Source of the DNA: JBHHXG01 sp046756985
Lineage (GTDB): Bacteria; Pseudomonadota; Zetaproteobacteria; Mariprofundales; Mariprofundaceae
Assembly (NCBI GenBank): GCA_046756985.1
Contig: JBHHXG010000092.1
Location: 1 to 5,629 of the forward strand
Direction: 5' to 3'
DNA: 5,629 nucleotides
In this document: positions 1-5,620 of the stretch, one piece after another
How the letters are laid out: every line of letters starts with the position of its first letter
Position numbering within the stretch: position 1 is the first letter of the stretch
Notes under the pieces: generated by a model
The model's database searches: none
What the model was told of the DNA's origin: nothing
Seen by the model: only the letters and a program-made list of their open reading frames with translations
Translations under genes and position numbers: made by a program

Positions 1-646
1 TGGCGATGGCCTTGCTGAGTTTGCGGGAAGGGCGGATCAACCATACGCCTTTGGTAATGGTCTGTTCAAGATAGCCTTCGATGCGCTCTATGGTATAGGG
101 AATAAAAACCGGCGCATCTTCTTTTAATTCGGATCGTGGCTGCAGATGCGCCCAGACATTTCCCAGCTTTCGCGTCAGCGGATGAATCAGGTAGCGGAAA
201 ACCGGATAGGCCAGGCTGGCGGCAATAGCGCCCATGATGGCAATGCTTCCCAGTACAAAACGCCGCCGTGAACTCCTGTCAATATCCAGAGGAGGGTAGA
301 GGGTGAGGATTTCACCTTGAACAGCACCCCATTCTTCCTGCCATTCCACTGGATGCAACGCGTAATAATGATTTGCGTCAAACTCAGGCAGAGATGAAGC
401 CGGCCTGTCCGCACCAGTCAGTAGCAGTTGACCGCGACTGTCCTCAACAAAGCCGGAGGCTGGAGCTACCACCTCTTTGCCACCTTCCAGCCGGATCACT
501 GCTGACTCAATCTGGCGGTTAGACTGATTGGCAATCAGTCTGTGAATGCGTCCAATAATATTGCCATCAGGGCCAATGACGTCTGCGGAGAGTTGAATGG
601 AAATGCTTACCTCCCTATCCTCAACAGTATTATCATTGTAATTCAT
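1..646 (-). CDS. PRC-barrel-like / membrane-anchored probable Rieske iron-sulfur protein, partial (3' end missing)
   Basis: This open frame is read from the reverse strand. It starts at an ATG at 646-644 and stays open for 215 codons to the left edge, so the C-terminus is missing. Residues about 20-75 resemble a PRC-barrel domain (SADVIGPDGNIIGRIHRL, then a hydrophobic strand and VVAPASGF). Residues 125-131 (SSRRRFV) resemble a twin-arginine export motif and run into a hydrophobic segment at about 129-149 that ends YPVFRYL. This anchor, followed by APVFIPYTIER and GVWLIR, matches the stretch before the 2Fe-2S domain of Rieske subunits of quinol:cytochrome c or b6f-type reductases. The CxH...CxxH cluster motifs would lie beyond the edge, so Rieske identity is inferred. 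The cytoplasmic-looking N-terminal domain of about 125 residues is unusual for that family. The start overlaps the end of cca by 14 bases, suggesting co-transcription. An ATT at 604-602 with a better ribosome site is an alternative start. Otherwise it could be an uncharacterised membrane-anchored PRC protein. Confidence 0.5.
   Translation of the reverse strand, partial: MNYNDNTVEDREVSISIQLSADVIGPDGNIIGRIHRLIANQSNRQIESAVIRLEGGKEVVAPASGFVEDSRGQLLLTGADRPASSLPEFDANHYYALHPVEWQEEWGAVQGEILTLYPPLDIDRSSRRRFVLGSIAIMGAIAASLAYPVFRYLIHPLTRKLGNVWAHLQPRSELKEDAPVFIPYTIERIEGYLEQTITKGVWLIRPSRKLSKAIA
610..616 (-). promoter_or_regulatory. Strong Shine-Dalgarno-like site inside the 5' end of the PRC/Rieske gene
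   Basis: The reverse strand reads AGGGAGG here, five bases before an ATT at 604-602 that is in frame with the PRC/Rieske gene. The upstream ATG at 646-644 has no comparable purine-rich site. The element either marks a rare ATT start or is a coincidence inside the coding region. Confidence 0.35.
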
Positions 647-2018
647 CCATGAATTTCTTGCACCATGATATAGCTGATTCGGCATCATGAATTTTTCCAT
701 CCAGTTGGGCTTCATAGGCCGCTGCAATGATGGCGCCCATTTGCGGCCCGGGTTTAACACCCAACTTCATTAACATATCACCGGTAACGATGGCTTTTGG
801 CTTGCCCTGGTGATGTTGCATCGCCTGGGCCTTTTCCAACCACGGCAGGGCAGGGCGAGAGGGCGGAATCGGGCTGCGACCGGAAGCATCGGCCTCGACC
901 AGTGCTTCCCACATCTCGATATCGGCAGGCTCCAGTCTGGCGGACAGCCGACGCACGGCGCGTTCGGTGGGTTCGCCATGCATGTGTGTCAAATGCTCTT
1001 TAACGAGTGGCGGAAGATATTGGATCAACGACGCTGGAGCGCCGATACGCTGCATGAAATCCAGTGCTGGTCCGATACCCTTCAGGCTGTGTTCGGTAGA
1101 ACGAATGCGGCCTTTCTCATCCGTATGTGTGGTCACCGGCTTACCCATATCATGGGCCAGCGCGGCAAACAGCAACTGCCACCTGCGCTCACTTTTCCAG
1201 CCATACTGCGATGCAATTCGCGCAGACCCGTCGACGACCAGACAGGTATGAGTCCAGACATCACCTTCCGGATGCCATTTTGGCTCCTGCGGACAATCGA
1301 TCAGTGCCGCAAGTTCCGGATACAGCTCGATCCATCCAGACTCTTCCAGCACCTTCAGGCCATACGAGGGATATTCACCCTCGGCCCATTTTCGCCACTC
1401 AACCCAGACGCGTTCAATGGCAAGTGTGTCGGCTTCCTGTTTCAGCGCCTGGCAGAGTAAAGCCGTCTGTGCATCAAGTTGCAGCTTGAAACGGGAGGCA
1501 AACTGCATGGCGCGCAGTACGCGCAGCGGATCTTCAACGAAGGCCGGAGAAATGTGGCGAAGCATGTGAGATTCCAGATCCGCCATGCCGCCATGAAAAT
1601 CCAGTAATACCCCTTCGCACGGATCAAACATCATCGCATTGATGGTGAAATCACGCCGGCTGCTGGCTTCCTCCGGGTCAAGATGCGGATCAAGCTGCAC
1701 ATCGAAACCACGGTGTCCCGCTCCCGCTTTTCGTTCTTTGCGAGGCAGGGCAATATCAATTTCGTGCCCATGTGACCACAGTTTGATCACGCCGAAGCTT
1801 CTGCCGACCTGCTCACAGCGGCCAAGTTCCGACAGCGCGTTCTGCAGGGACTCAATATCCAGGCCGTAAACTTCGATGTCGAAATCCTTGGGTATCAGCC
1901 CCAACGCCATGTCGCGCACGCATCCTCCGACCAGATAAGCTGTGCCATCCGCCTGTTGCAGTTTACGGCAGATGTCGAGAATGACTGGATCGAGATCCAC
2001 TTTGAAGGGTGCTGTCAT
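633..2018 (-). CDS. cca: CCA tRNA nucleotidyltransferase (class II, with HD domain)
   Basis: The predicted 461-residue protein adds or repairs the CCA end of tRNA from CTP and ATP in the cytoplasm. Visible class II nucleotidyltransferase/poly(A) polymerase motifs are VGGCVRD (residues 30-36), the metal-binding DxD in DFDIEVYG (45-52), RRDFTINAM (121-129) and EDPLRVLRAMQFASRF (162-177), which begins the RNA-binding head. An HD phosphohydrolase-type domain follows, with WHPEGDVWTHT (248-258) and AHDMGK (about 288-293); its HD pair is 289-290. This domain is known from some bacterial Cca enzymes. The frame is open upstream to a TTG at 2102, giving 28 more residues. I chose the ATG at 2018-2016 because the extension has no family-like sequence, has no Shine-Dalgarno site, and lies over the mdh control region. 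The gene is divergent from mdh and overlaps the next gene by 14 bases. An A-adding or poly(A) polymerase specialisation cannot be excluded from sequence alone. Confidence 0.93.
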   Translation of the reverse strand: MTAPFKVDLDPVILDICRKLQQADGTAYLVGGCVRDMALGLIPKDFDIEVYGLDIESLQNALSELGRCEQVGRSFGVIKLWSHGHEIDIALPRKERKAGAGHRGFDVQLDPHLDPEEASSRRDFTINAMMFDPCEGVLLDFHGGMADLESHMLRHISPAFVEDPLRVLRAMQFASRFKLQLDAQTALLCQALKQEADTLAIERVWVEWRKWAEGEYPSYGLKVLEESGWIELYPELAALIDCPQEPKWHPEGDVWTHTCLVVDGSARIASQYGWKSERRWQLLFAALAHDMGKPVTTHTDEKGRIRSTEHSLKGIGPALDFMQRIGAPASLIQYLPPLVKEHLTHMHGEPTERAVRRLSARLEPADIEMWEALVEADASGRSPIPPSRPALPWLEKAQAMQHHQGKPKAIVTGDMLMKLGVKPGPQMGAIIAAAYEAQLDGKIHDAESAISWCKKFMDELQ

Positions 2019-2020
2019 GT

Positions 2021-2065
2021 GCAACATTCCACGTTCGACAAGCATGCAAAGCAAGTTTATGTTGC
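2021..2065. repeat. Inverted repeat flanking the candidate mdh promoter
   Basis: GCAACAT at 2021-2027 is repeated as its exact reverse complement, ATGTTGC, at 2059-2065, with 31 bases between. The right arm overlaps the candidate -10 box. A second inverted pair, CCACG at 2029-2033 and CGTGG at 2065-2069, lies directly beside these arms. This could be a split operator or a chance repeat. Confidence 0.35.
2035..2063 (+). promoter_or_regulatory. Candidate sigma70-type promoter for the mdh-sucCD operon
   Basis: TCGACA (2035-2040, five of six matches to the -35 consensus) and TATGTT (2058-2063, four of six to the -10 consensus) are separated by 17 bases. Transcription would begin near 2070 and give an mdh leader of about 45 nt. 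The position fits the lack of coding features here. It was found by eye and short boxes of this quality arise by chance. Confidence 0.4.
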
Positions 2066-2071
2066 GTGGTA

Positions 2072-2094
2072 GCGGAGAAGTTTCACTCCTCTGC
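2072..2094 (+). promoter_or_regulatory. mdh leader hairpin that leaves the ribosome site free
   Basis: GCGGAGAAGT (2072-2081) can pair with ACTCCTCTGC (2085-2094) around a three-base loop. This gives nine pairs, one of them G-U, and one internal A-C mismatch. Formation would occupy bases 2085-2090 and prevent them from pairing with the mdh Shine-Dalgarno element. The structure is drawn by hand, with no energy calculated. Confidence 0.35.
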
Positions 2095-2110
2095 ATTTTC
2101 AAGGAGGTGA
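2083..2110 (+). promoter_or_regulatory. Alternative mdh leader hairpin that sequesters the Shine-Dalgarno element
   Basis: TCACTCCT (2083-2090) can pair with AGGAGGTGA (2102-2110) in eight pairs with one bulged G at 2106 and an 11-base loop. This would hide the core AGGAGG. It shares bases 2083-2094 with the upstream hairpin, so the two cannot form together in full. Any polypyrimidine near a Shine-Dalgarno site can pair like this, so function is only a hypothesis. Confidence 0.35.
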
Positions 2111-2113
2111 TCC
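2101..2113 (+). promoter_or_regulatory. Full-length 16S-tail-complementary ribosome binding site of mdh
   Basis: AAGGAGGTGATCC is the exact reverse complement of the conserved bacterial 16S rRNA 3' tail, GGATCACCTCCTT. The AGGAGG core lies seven bases before the mdh ATG at 2115, which is a standard spacing. Most genes match only four to seven of these bases. The element fixes the mdh start at 2115. Confidence 0.9.
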
Positions 2114-2114
2114 G

Positions 2115-3095
2115 ATGCGTTGGTCCTCAAGTGTAGGCAAAGGTTCTTCACAGTTCGGCCGGAAGAAATTGACAGTGGTTGGCGCCGGGCATGTTGGTGC
2201 GACTGCAGCCTTTCTGGCGGCGCAAAAAGAGCTGGGTAATGTTGTGCTGATGGATGTCGTCGAGGGCGTGCCGCAGGGCAAGGCGCTGGATATGTACGAG
2301 TCCTCGCCGATTCAGGGTTTTGATGCACATATCACAGGCAGCCAGAACTATACCGATTCAGCCGGTTCCGATCTTGTCATTATCACGGCGGGTATAGCGC
2401 GCAAACCGGGCATGAGCCGTGATGATCTGTTGTCCACCAATGTGAAAATCGTCGCCGATGTTACGAAGAATCTTGTCAAGCATTCGCCCGACTGCGTGAT
2501 TCTTGTTGTGACTAATCCATTGGATGCGATGGTCTACACCGCCAAGCAGGTATCCGGGTTTTCAAAACAACGCGTCATTGGTATGGCCGGTGTCCTGGAT
2601 TCGGCCCGCATGCGTGCTTTTATTGCCGAGGAGCTGGATGTGTCGATCGAGGATGTAACCGCTTTTGTGCTCGGTGGGCACGGTGACACCATGGTGCCGC
2701 TGCCGCGCTACTCAACGGTGGCTGGTATTCCAATCACTGAGCTATTAAGCAAACAGAGGGTGGATGCGATCTGTGAGCGGACTGCCAATGGCGGGGCCGA
2801 GATTGTGGCATTTCTGAAGACCGGCTCGGCTTTTTATGCACCGGGTTCTGCTGTGGTCGAAATGGCCGAGGCGATTCTGAAAGACAAGAAGCGCATTCTT
2901 CCATGTTGCGCCTATTTGGAGGGCGAATATGGCGTAGATGGCTGTTATATGGGCGTGCCCTGCAAACTGGGGGGTGGAGGAATCGAATCCGTTATGGAGC
3001 TTGATCTGTCGAAGAAGGAGAAGAAAGCACTTCACCATTCCATGGATGCGGTGAAGGAACTCGTCAAGCAGGTGGATGCGCTGGAGCACTTTTAG
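2115..3095 (+). CDS. mdh: Malate dehydrogenase (NAD-dependent, LDH-like family)
   Basis: The 326-residue cytoplasmic enzyme interconverts malate and oxaloacetate with NAD in the TCA cycle. The Rossmann motif GAGHVG is at residues 23-28, and Asp47 (LMDVVEG) ends the second strand, as expected for NAD preference. Arg96 and Arg102 lie in the mobile substrate loop (ARKPGMSRDD); an arginine rather than glutamine at 96 marks MDH rather than lactate dehydrogenase. Asn134 (TNPLDAM), the Asp162/Arg165 pair (LDSARMR) and catalytic His189 (GGHGDTMVP) are all present. The Rossmann motif starts roughly ten or more residues later than in typical family members because of a Ser/Gly/Lys-rich N-terminus. No ATG lies downstream that would restore the usual length, and the very strong ribosome site supports this start. 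It is the first gene of an apparent operon with sucC and sucD. Confidence 0.97.
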   Translation: MRWSSSVGKGSSQFGRKKLTVVGAGHVGATAAFLAAQKELGNVVLMDVVEGVPQGKALDMYESSPIQGFDAHITGSQNYTDSAGSDLVIITAGIARKPGMSRDDLLSTNVKIVADVTKNLVKHSPDCVILVVTNPLDAMVYTAKQVSGFSKQRVIGMAGVLDSARMRAFIAEELDVSIEDVTAFVLGGHGDTMVPLPRYSTVAGIPITELLSKQRVDAICERTANGGAEIVAFLKTGSAFYAPGSAVVEMAEAILKDKKRILPCCAYLEGEYGVDGCYMGVPCKLGGGGIESVMELDLSKKEKKALHHSMDAVKELVKQVDALEHF

Positions 3096-3117
3096 TGGAC
3101 ATAGCTACCCCGTGAGC

Positions 3118-3124
3118 AGGAGGG
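3118..3124 (+). promoter_or_regulatory. Ribosome binding site that sets the TTG start of sucC
   Basis: AGGAGGG ends four bases before the TTG at 3129. It supports TTG as the start, which also gives the N-terminus MNIHEYQAKQ expected of SucC. No ATG is available in frame before the conserved sequence. Confidence 0.8.
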
Positions 3125-3128
3125 ATAT

Positions 3129-4292
3129 TTGAATATCCATGAATATCAGGCCAAGCAGGTACTTGCTGCTTTCGGCGTCTCTGTTCCGGCAGGGACGCTT
3201 GCATTATCGGTCGATGAGGCCTGTCAAGCGGTGGAATTATTGAGGGTCAATGCAGATGCCTCTGCCTGGGTAGTAAAAGCACAAATTCATGCCGGCGGTC
3301 GTGGTAAGGCTGGTGGTGTACGTGTCTGTCATTCGCTTGATGAAGTGAAAGAGGCCGCCAAAGCGCTGCTGGGATCAACGCTGGTGACGCACCAAACCGG
3401 CCCGGCTGGCAAACAGGTGCGCCGTCTGTATATCGAGCAGGGCCTGAATATCGCCAGAGAATTCTATCTGGCGCTGTTGGTGGACCGGCAGCATGAATGC
3501 ATCAGCTTCATGGTCAGTCCCGATGGCGGTATGGATATCGAGCAGGTTGCTGCCGAAACCCCCGAGCGCATCCTGCATATGCCGGCAGGAGATGAAGCAG
3601 CAGCGAAAATGGCTGCATTTCTCGGTCTGGAGAGCGACCAGGCGTCCGCCTTTACCGATCTTGCAGGACAATTACTGGAGGCATTTCAGGGCAGAGATGC
3701 GTCGCTGATTGAACTGAATCCGCTGGTATTGACCAAGGAAGGCGAGTTGATCGCGCTCGATGCCAAAGTGGCGTTTGATGATAATGCGCTATATCGCCAG
3801 CCAGATATCATTGAGCTGCGCGATCCGGACGAAGAGGATGCAAGGGAAGCGGAGGCGGCTGAATACGGACTGAATTTCATACAACTGGACGGCAACATCG
3901 GCTGCATGGTCAATGGCGCCGGTCTGGCCATGGCGACGATGGACATTATCCAGCTCAAGGGAGAAAGGCCGGCGAACTTTCTCGATGTCGGTGGCGGCGT
4001 CACCGTTGAAGCAGTCACCGAAGCCTTTAAATTGTTATTTACTGACGCACATGTGAAGGCGGTGCTGGTCAATATTTTCGGCGGCATTGTGCGCTGCGAT
4101 ATCATTGCCAACGGCCTGCTGGAAGCCGTAAAAACCCACGACATGTCGGTGCCGGTCATCATGCGGCTGGTCGGCACGCATGAAGAAGAGGGTCGTCAGC
4201 TGATTCATGATGCAGGGCTTGATATACGCTGGGCACGCGATCTAGATGAAGCCGCAGAACTGGCTGCGGCTGCTGCGAGGAACGTGGCATGA
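3129..4292 (+). CDS. sucC: Succinate-CoA ligase (ADP-forming), beta subunit
   Basis: The 387-residue beta subunit of succinyl-CoA synthetase binds the nucleotide and joins with SucD to convert succinyl-CoA, phosphate and NDP into succinate, CoA and NTP. The ATP-grasp domain begins MNIHEYQAKQ, with Lys50 and the glycine-rich loop in KAQIHAGGRGKAGG (50-63). The metal ligands are Asn197 in ELNPLV and Asp211 in LDAKVAFDDNALYR (210-223). The C-terminal ligase/CoA domain contains LDGNIGCMVNGAGLAMATMD (253-272), FLDVGGGV (284-291) and VNIFGGIVRCDII (314-326). The length equals that of typical SucC (about 388). Translation begins at TTG, 33 bases after mdh, and the stop overlaps the sucD start by four bases (ATGA), so the subunits are probably translationally coupled. 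Malate-CoA ligase beta subunits (MtkA) are close homologues, but the succinate enzyme is the more likely reading beside mdh. Confidence 0.96.
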   Translation: MNIHEYQAKQVLAAFGVSVPAGTLALSVDEACQAVELLRVNADASAWVVKAQIHAGGRGKAGGVRVCHSLDEVKEAAKALLGSTLVTHQTGPAGKQVRRLYIEQGLNIAREFYLALLVDRQHECISFMVSPDGGMDIEQVAAETPERILHMPAGDEAAAKMAAFLGLESDQASAFTDLAGQLLEAFQGRDASLIELNPLVLTKEGELIALDAKVAFDDNALYRQPDIIELRDPDEEDAREAEAAEYGLNFIQLDGNIGCMVNGAGLAMATMDIIQLKGERPANFLDVGGGVTVEAVTEAFKLLFTDAHVKAVLVNIFGGIVRCDIIANGLLEAVKTHDMSVPVIMRLVGTHEEEGRQLIHDAGLDIRWARDLDEAAELAAAAARNVA

Positions 4293-5158
4293 GTGTGCTG
4301 GTTGATAAAAGCACGCGCGTGATCTGCCAGGGATTCACTGGCAGGCAGGGCACGTTTCATTCCGGGCAGATGATTGCTTATGGTACAAACTTTGTTGGCG
4401 GCGTGACCCCTGGCAAGGGAGGCCAGATGCATCTGGAACGCCCGGTATTCAGTACAGTCGCTGAGGCGGTGAGTAATGCGGGGGCTGAGGCCTCCGTGAT
4501 CTATGTGCCGGCCCGCTTTGCAGCCGATGCGATTATTGAAGCGGCGGATGCCGGTATTCAGGTTATCGTCTGTATTACCGAGGGTATTCCGACGCTGGAT
4601 ATGCTGAAGGTGAAGGCGCATATCAGGGATATGGATTGCACGCTGATCGGGCCCAACTGTCCCGGCATCATCACGCCGGGCGAGTGCAAGATCGGCATCA
4701 TGCCGGGTCATATTCACCTGCCGGGCAGGGTCGGTGTGATCTCCCGCTCAGGCACATTGACCTATGAAGCCGTCGCGCAGCTGACAGTAACCAAACTGGG
4801 CCAGAGCACGTGCATCGGCATGGGCGGCGATCCGATTCACGGCATGGACTTTATTGATGCGCTCAGGCTGTTCGAGGCCGATGAGCAAACCGAAGGCGTG
4901 GTGATGATTGGCGAGATTGGCGGATTCGACGAAGAAAACGCCGCTGCCTACATTCGTGAACATGTCAGCAAACCTGTCGTGGCCTTCATTGCCGGCGCCA
5001 CAGCGCCGAAAGGCAAGCGCATGGGTCACGCCGGTGCAATCATTTCAGGCGGTTCGGGTACAGCCGAGGCGAAGTTTGCCGCGCTGGAAGCGGCAGGCGT
5101 GACGGTTGAGCGCAATCCAACATTGCTGGGTCGGCGGATGGGCGAGTTGCTCAGCTAG
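4289..5158 (+). CDS. sucD: Succinate-CoA ligase, alpha subunit
   Basis: The 289-residue alpha subunit binds CoA and carries the phosphohistidine intermediate. The N-terminal CoA-binding Rossmann domain shows GFTGRQGTFH (15-24) and GGVTPGKGG (37-45). GPNCPGIITP (121-130) and SRSGTLTYE (152-160) mark the ligase domain, Glu209 lies in GEIGG, and His247 in KRMGHAGAIISGG (243-255) is the residue phosphorylated in the family. Length is normal for SucD. The start codon overlaps the sucC stop (ATGA at 4289-4292), as is usual for equal synthesis of the two subunits. The segment GGDPIHGMDF (179-188) has His-Gly-Met where many SucD proteins that I recall have Asn-, Ile- or Pro-Gly-Thr/Ser. MtkB of malate-CoA ligase is the main alternative identity. 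Confidence 0.96.
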   Translation: MSVLVDKSTRVICQGFTGRQGTFHSGQMIAYGTNFVGGVTPGKGGQMHLERPVFSTVAEAVSNAGAEASVIYVPARFAADAIIEAADAGIQVIVCITEGIPTLDMLKVKAHIRDMDCTLIGPNCPGIITPGECKIGIMPGHIHLPGRVGVISRSGTLTYEAVAQLTVTKLGQSTCIGMGGDPIHGMDFIDALRLFEADEQTEGVVMIGEIGGFDEENAAAYIREHVSKPVVAFIAGATAPKGKRMGHAGAIISGGSGTAEAKFAALEAAGVTVERNPTLLGRRMGELLS

Positions 5159-5161
5159 GTT

Positions 5162-5620
5162 ATGACCGCGCCCTGTCATCGTCATCCCGAGCACATTGCG
5201 ATTCTACGAAGCAGTCTGAAGCACTGGACCGGCTGCGACCTGGTTGCACCCGATTTGGATGATGAACAGGCCGCCATTGCCGTGCATGACGCGCCGTTTG
5301 CTATCGTATCGCACGGCACTGAGGCTGATCCGGTTTTCAACTACGCCAACCGGACGGCACTGCAGCTGTTTGAAATGGATTGGGATGAGTGTACCTCGAC
5401 TCCATCCCGGTTATCTGCCGAACCGGTGAGCCGGGAGGAGCGGGCAGGGTTGCTGGCTGAAGTTTCAAAGAACGGTTTTATCGATAACTACACCGGCGTT
5501 CGTATCTCAAAAACAGGCAAGCGCTTTCTGATCGAAAACGCCACCGTCTGGAACCTGCTGGATGAGAACGGCGCATATTGCGGCCAGGCTGCGATGTTCA
5601 GTGACTGGAAAAATTTATAA
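5162..5620 (+). CDS. MEKHLA domain-containing protein
   Basis: This 152-residue protein has no signal peptide or membrane segment and should be cytoplasmic. It matches the MEKHLA domain along nearly its whole length: APFAIVSHGTEADPVFNYAN (44-63) with a following LQLFE, the block PSRLSAEP (81-88), FIDNYTGVRIS (106-116), RFLIENATVWNLLD (121-134) and GQAAMFSDW (141-149). The domain is known from the C-terminus of plant HD-ZIP III regulators, where it has a PAS-like fold, and from stand-alone bacterial proteins without an established function. The gene starts three bases after the sucD stop with only a weak ribosome site (TAGG), so it is probably translated by coupling to sucD. That places a putative small-molecule or redox sensing module in the TCA operon. 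No DNA-binding or enzymatic domain is visible. The stop codon lies nine bases before the window end, so later genes and the operon terminator are unseen. Confidence 0.88.
   Translation: MTAPCHRHPEHIAILRSSLKHWTGCDLVAPDLDDEQAAIAVHDAPFAIVSHGTEADPVFNYANRTALQLFEMDWDECTSTPSRLSAEPVSREERAGLLAEVSKNGFIDNYTGVRISKTGKRFLIENATVWNLLDENGAYCGQAAMFSDWKNL

Larger units (their letters stand above)
2019..2114. other. Divergent intergenic control region between cca and mdh
   Basis: These 96 bases separate the chosen cca start from the mdh start. They hold a candidate mdh promoter, an inverted repeat, two competing hairpins and the mdh ribosome site. I found no convincing cca promoter in it. TTGAAA at 2102-2097 on the reverse strand resembles a -35 box, but no -10 box sits at the right distance. 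The cca promoter may be weak, unlike sigma70, or further upstream inside mdh. Confidence 0.6.

Noticed and set aside
187..414. A 75-codon reverse-strand open frame in the left part of the window.
   Set aside because: It is in another frame of the same strand as the longer PRC/Rieske frame, which shows recognisable domain features and runs off the edge.
810..1460. A 216-codon open frame on the plus strand within cca.
   Set aside because: It lies wholly antisense to strongly conserved cca coding sequence, shows no recognisable domain and has no ribosome site, so it is a shadow frame.
2101..2113. Fragment of a 16S rRNA gene on the reverse strand (GGATCACCTCCTT).
   Set aside because: The bases before it on that strand (ACGCATC) do not match the conserved end of 16S helix 45. 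Only the 13-base tail matches, and it sits at the right distance before the mdh ATG, so it is a ribosome site.
2059..2136. Possible 25-codon leader peptide (ATG at 2059) overlapping the mdh start.
   Set aside because: It has no ribosome site, begins upstream of the predicted transcription start, and its sequence shows no regulatory codon run.
3096..3117. Small hairpin (GCTAC/GTGAGC) between mdh and sucC as a terminator or attenuator.
   Set aside because: The stem is about five pairs with a bulge and no run of T follows, so termination is unlikely and the genes read as one operon.
3686..4717. Two reverse-strand open frames of 163 and 170 codons across sucC and sucD.
   Set aside because: They are antisense to well-supported sucC and sucD. 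Their translations are low-complexity or lack family resemblance, typical of shadows of GC-rich codons.
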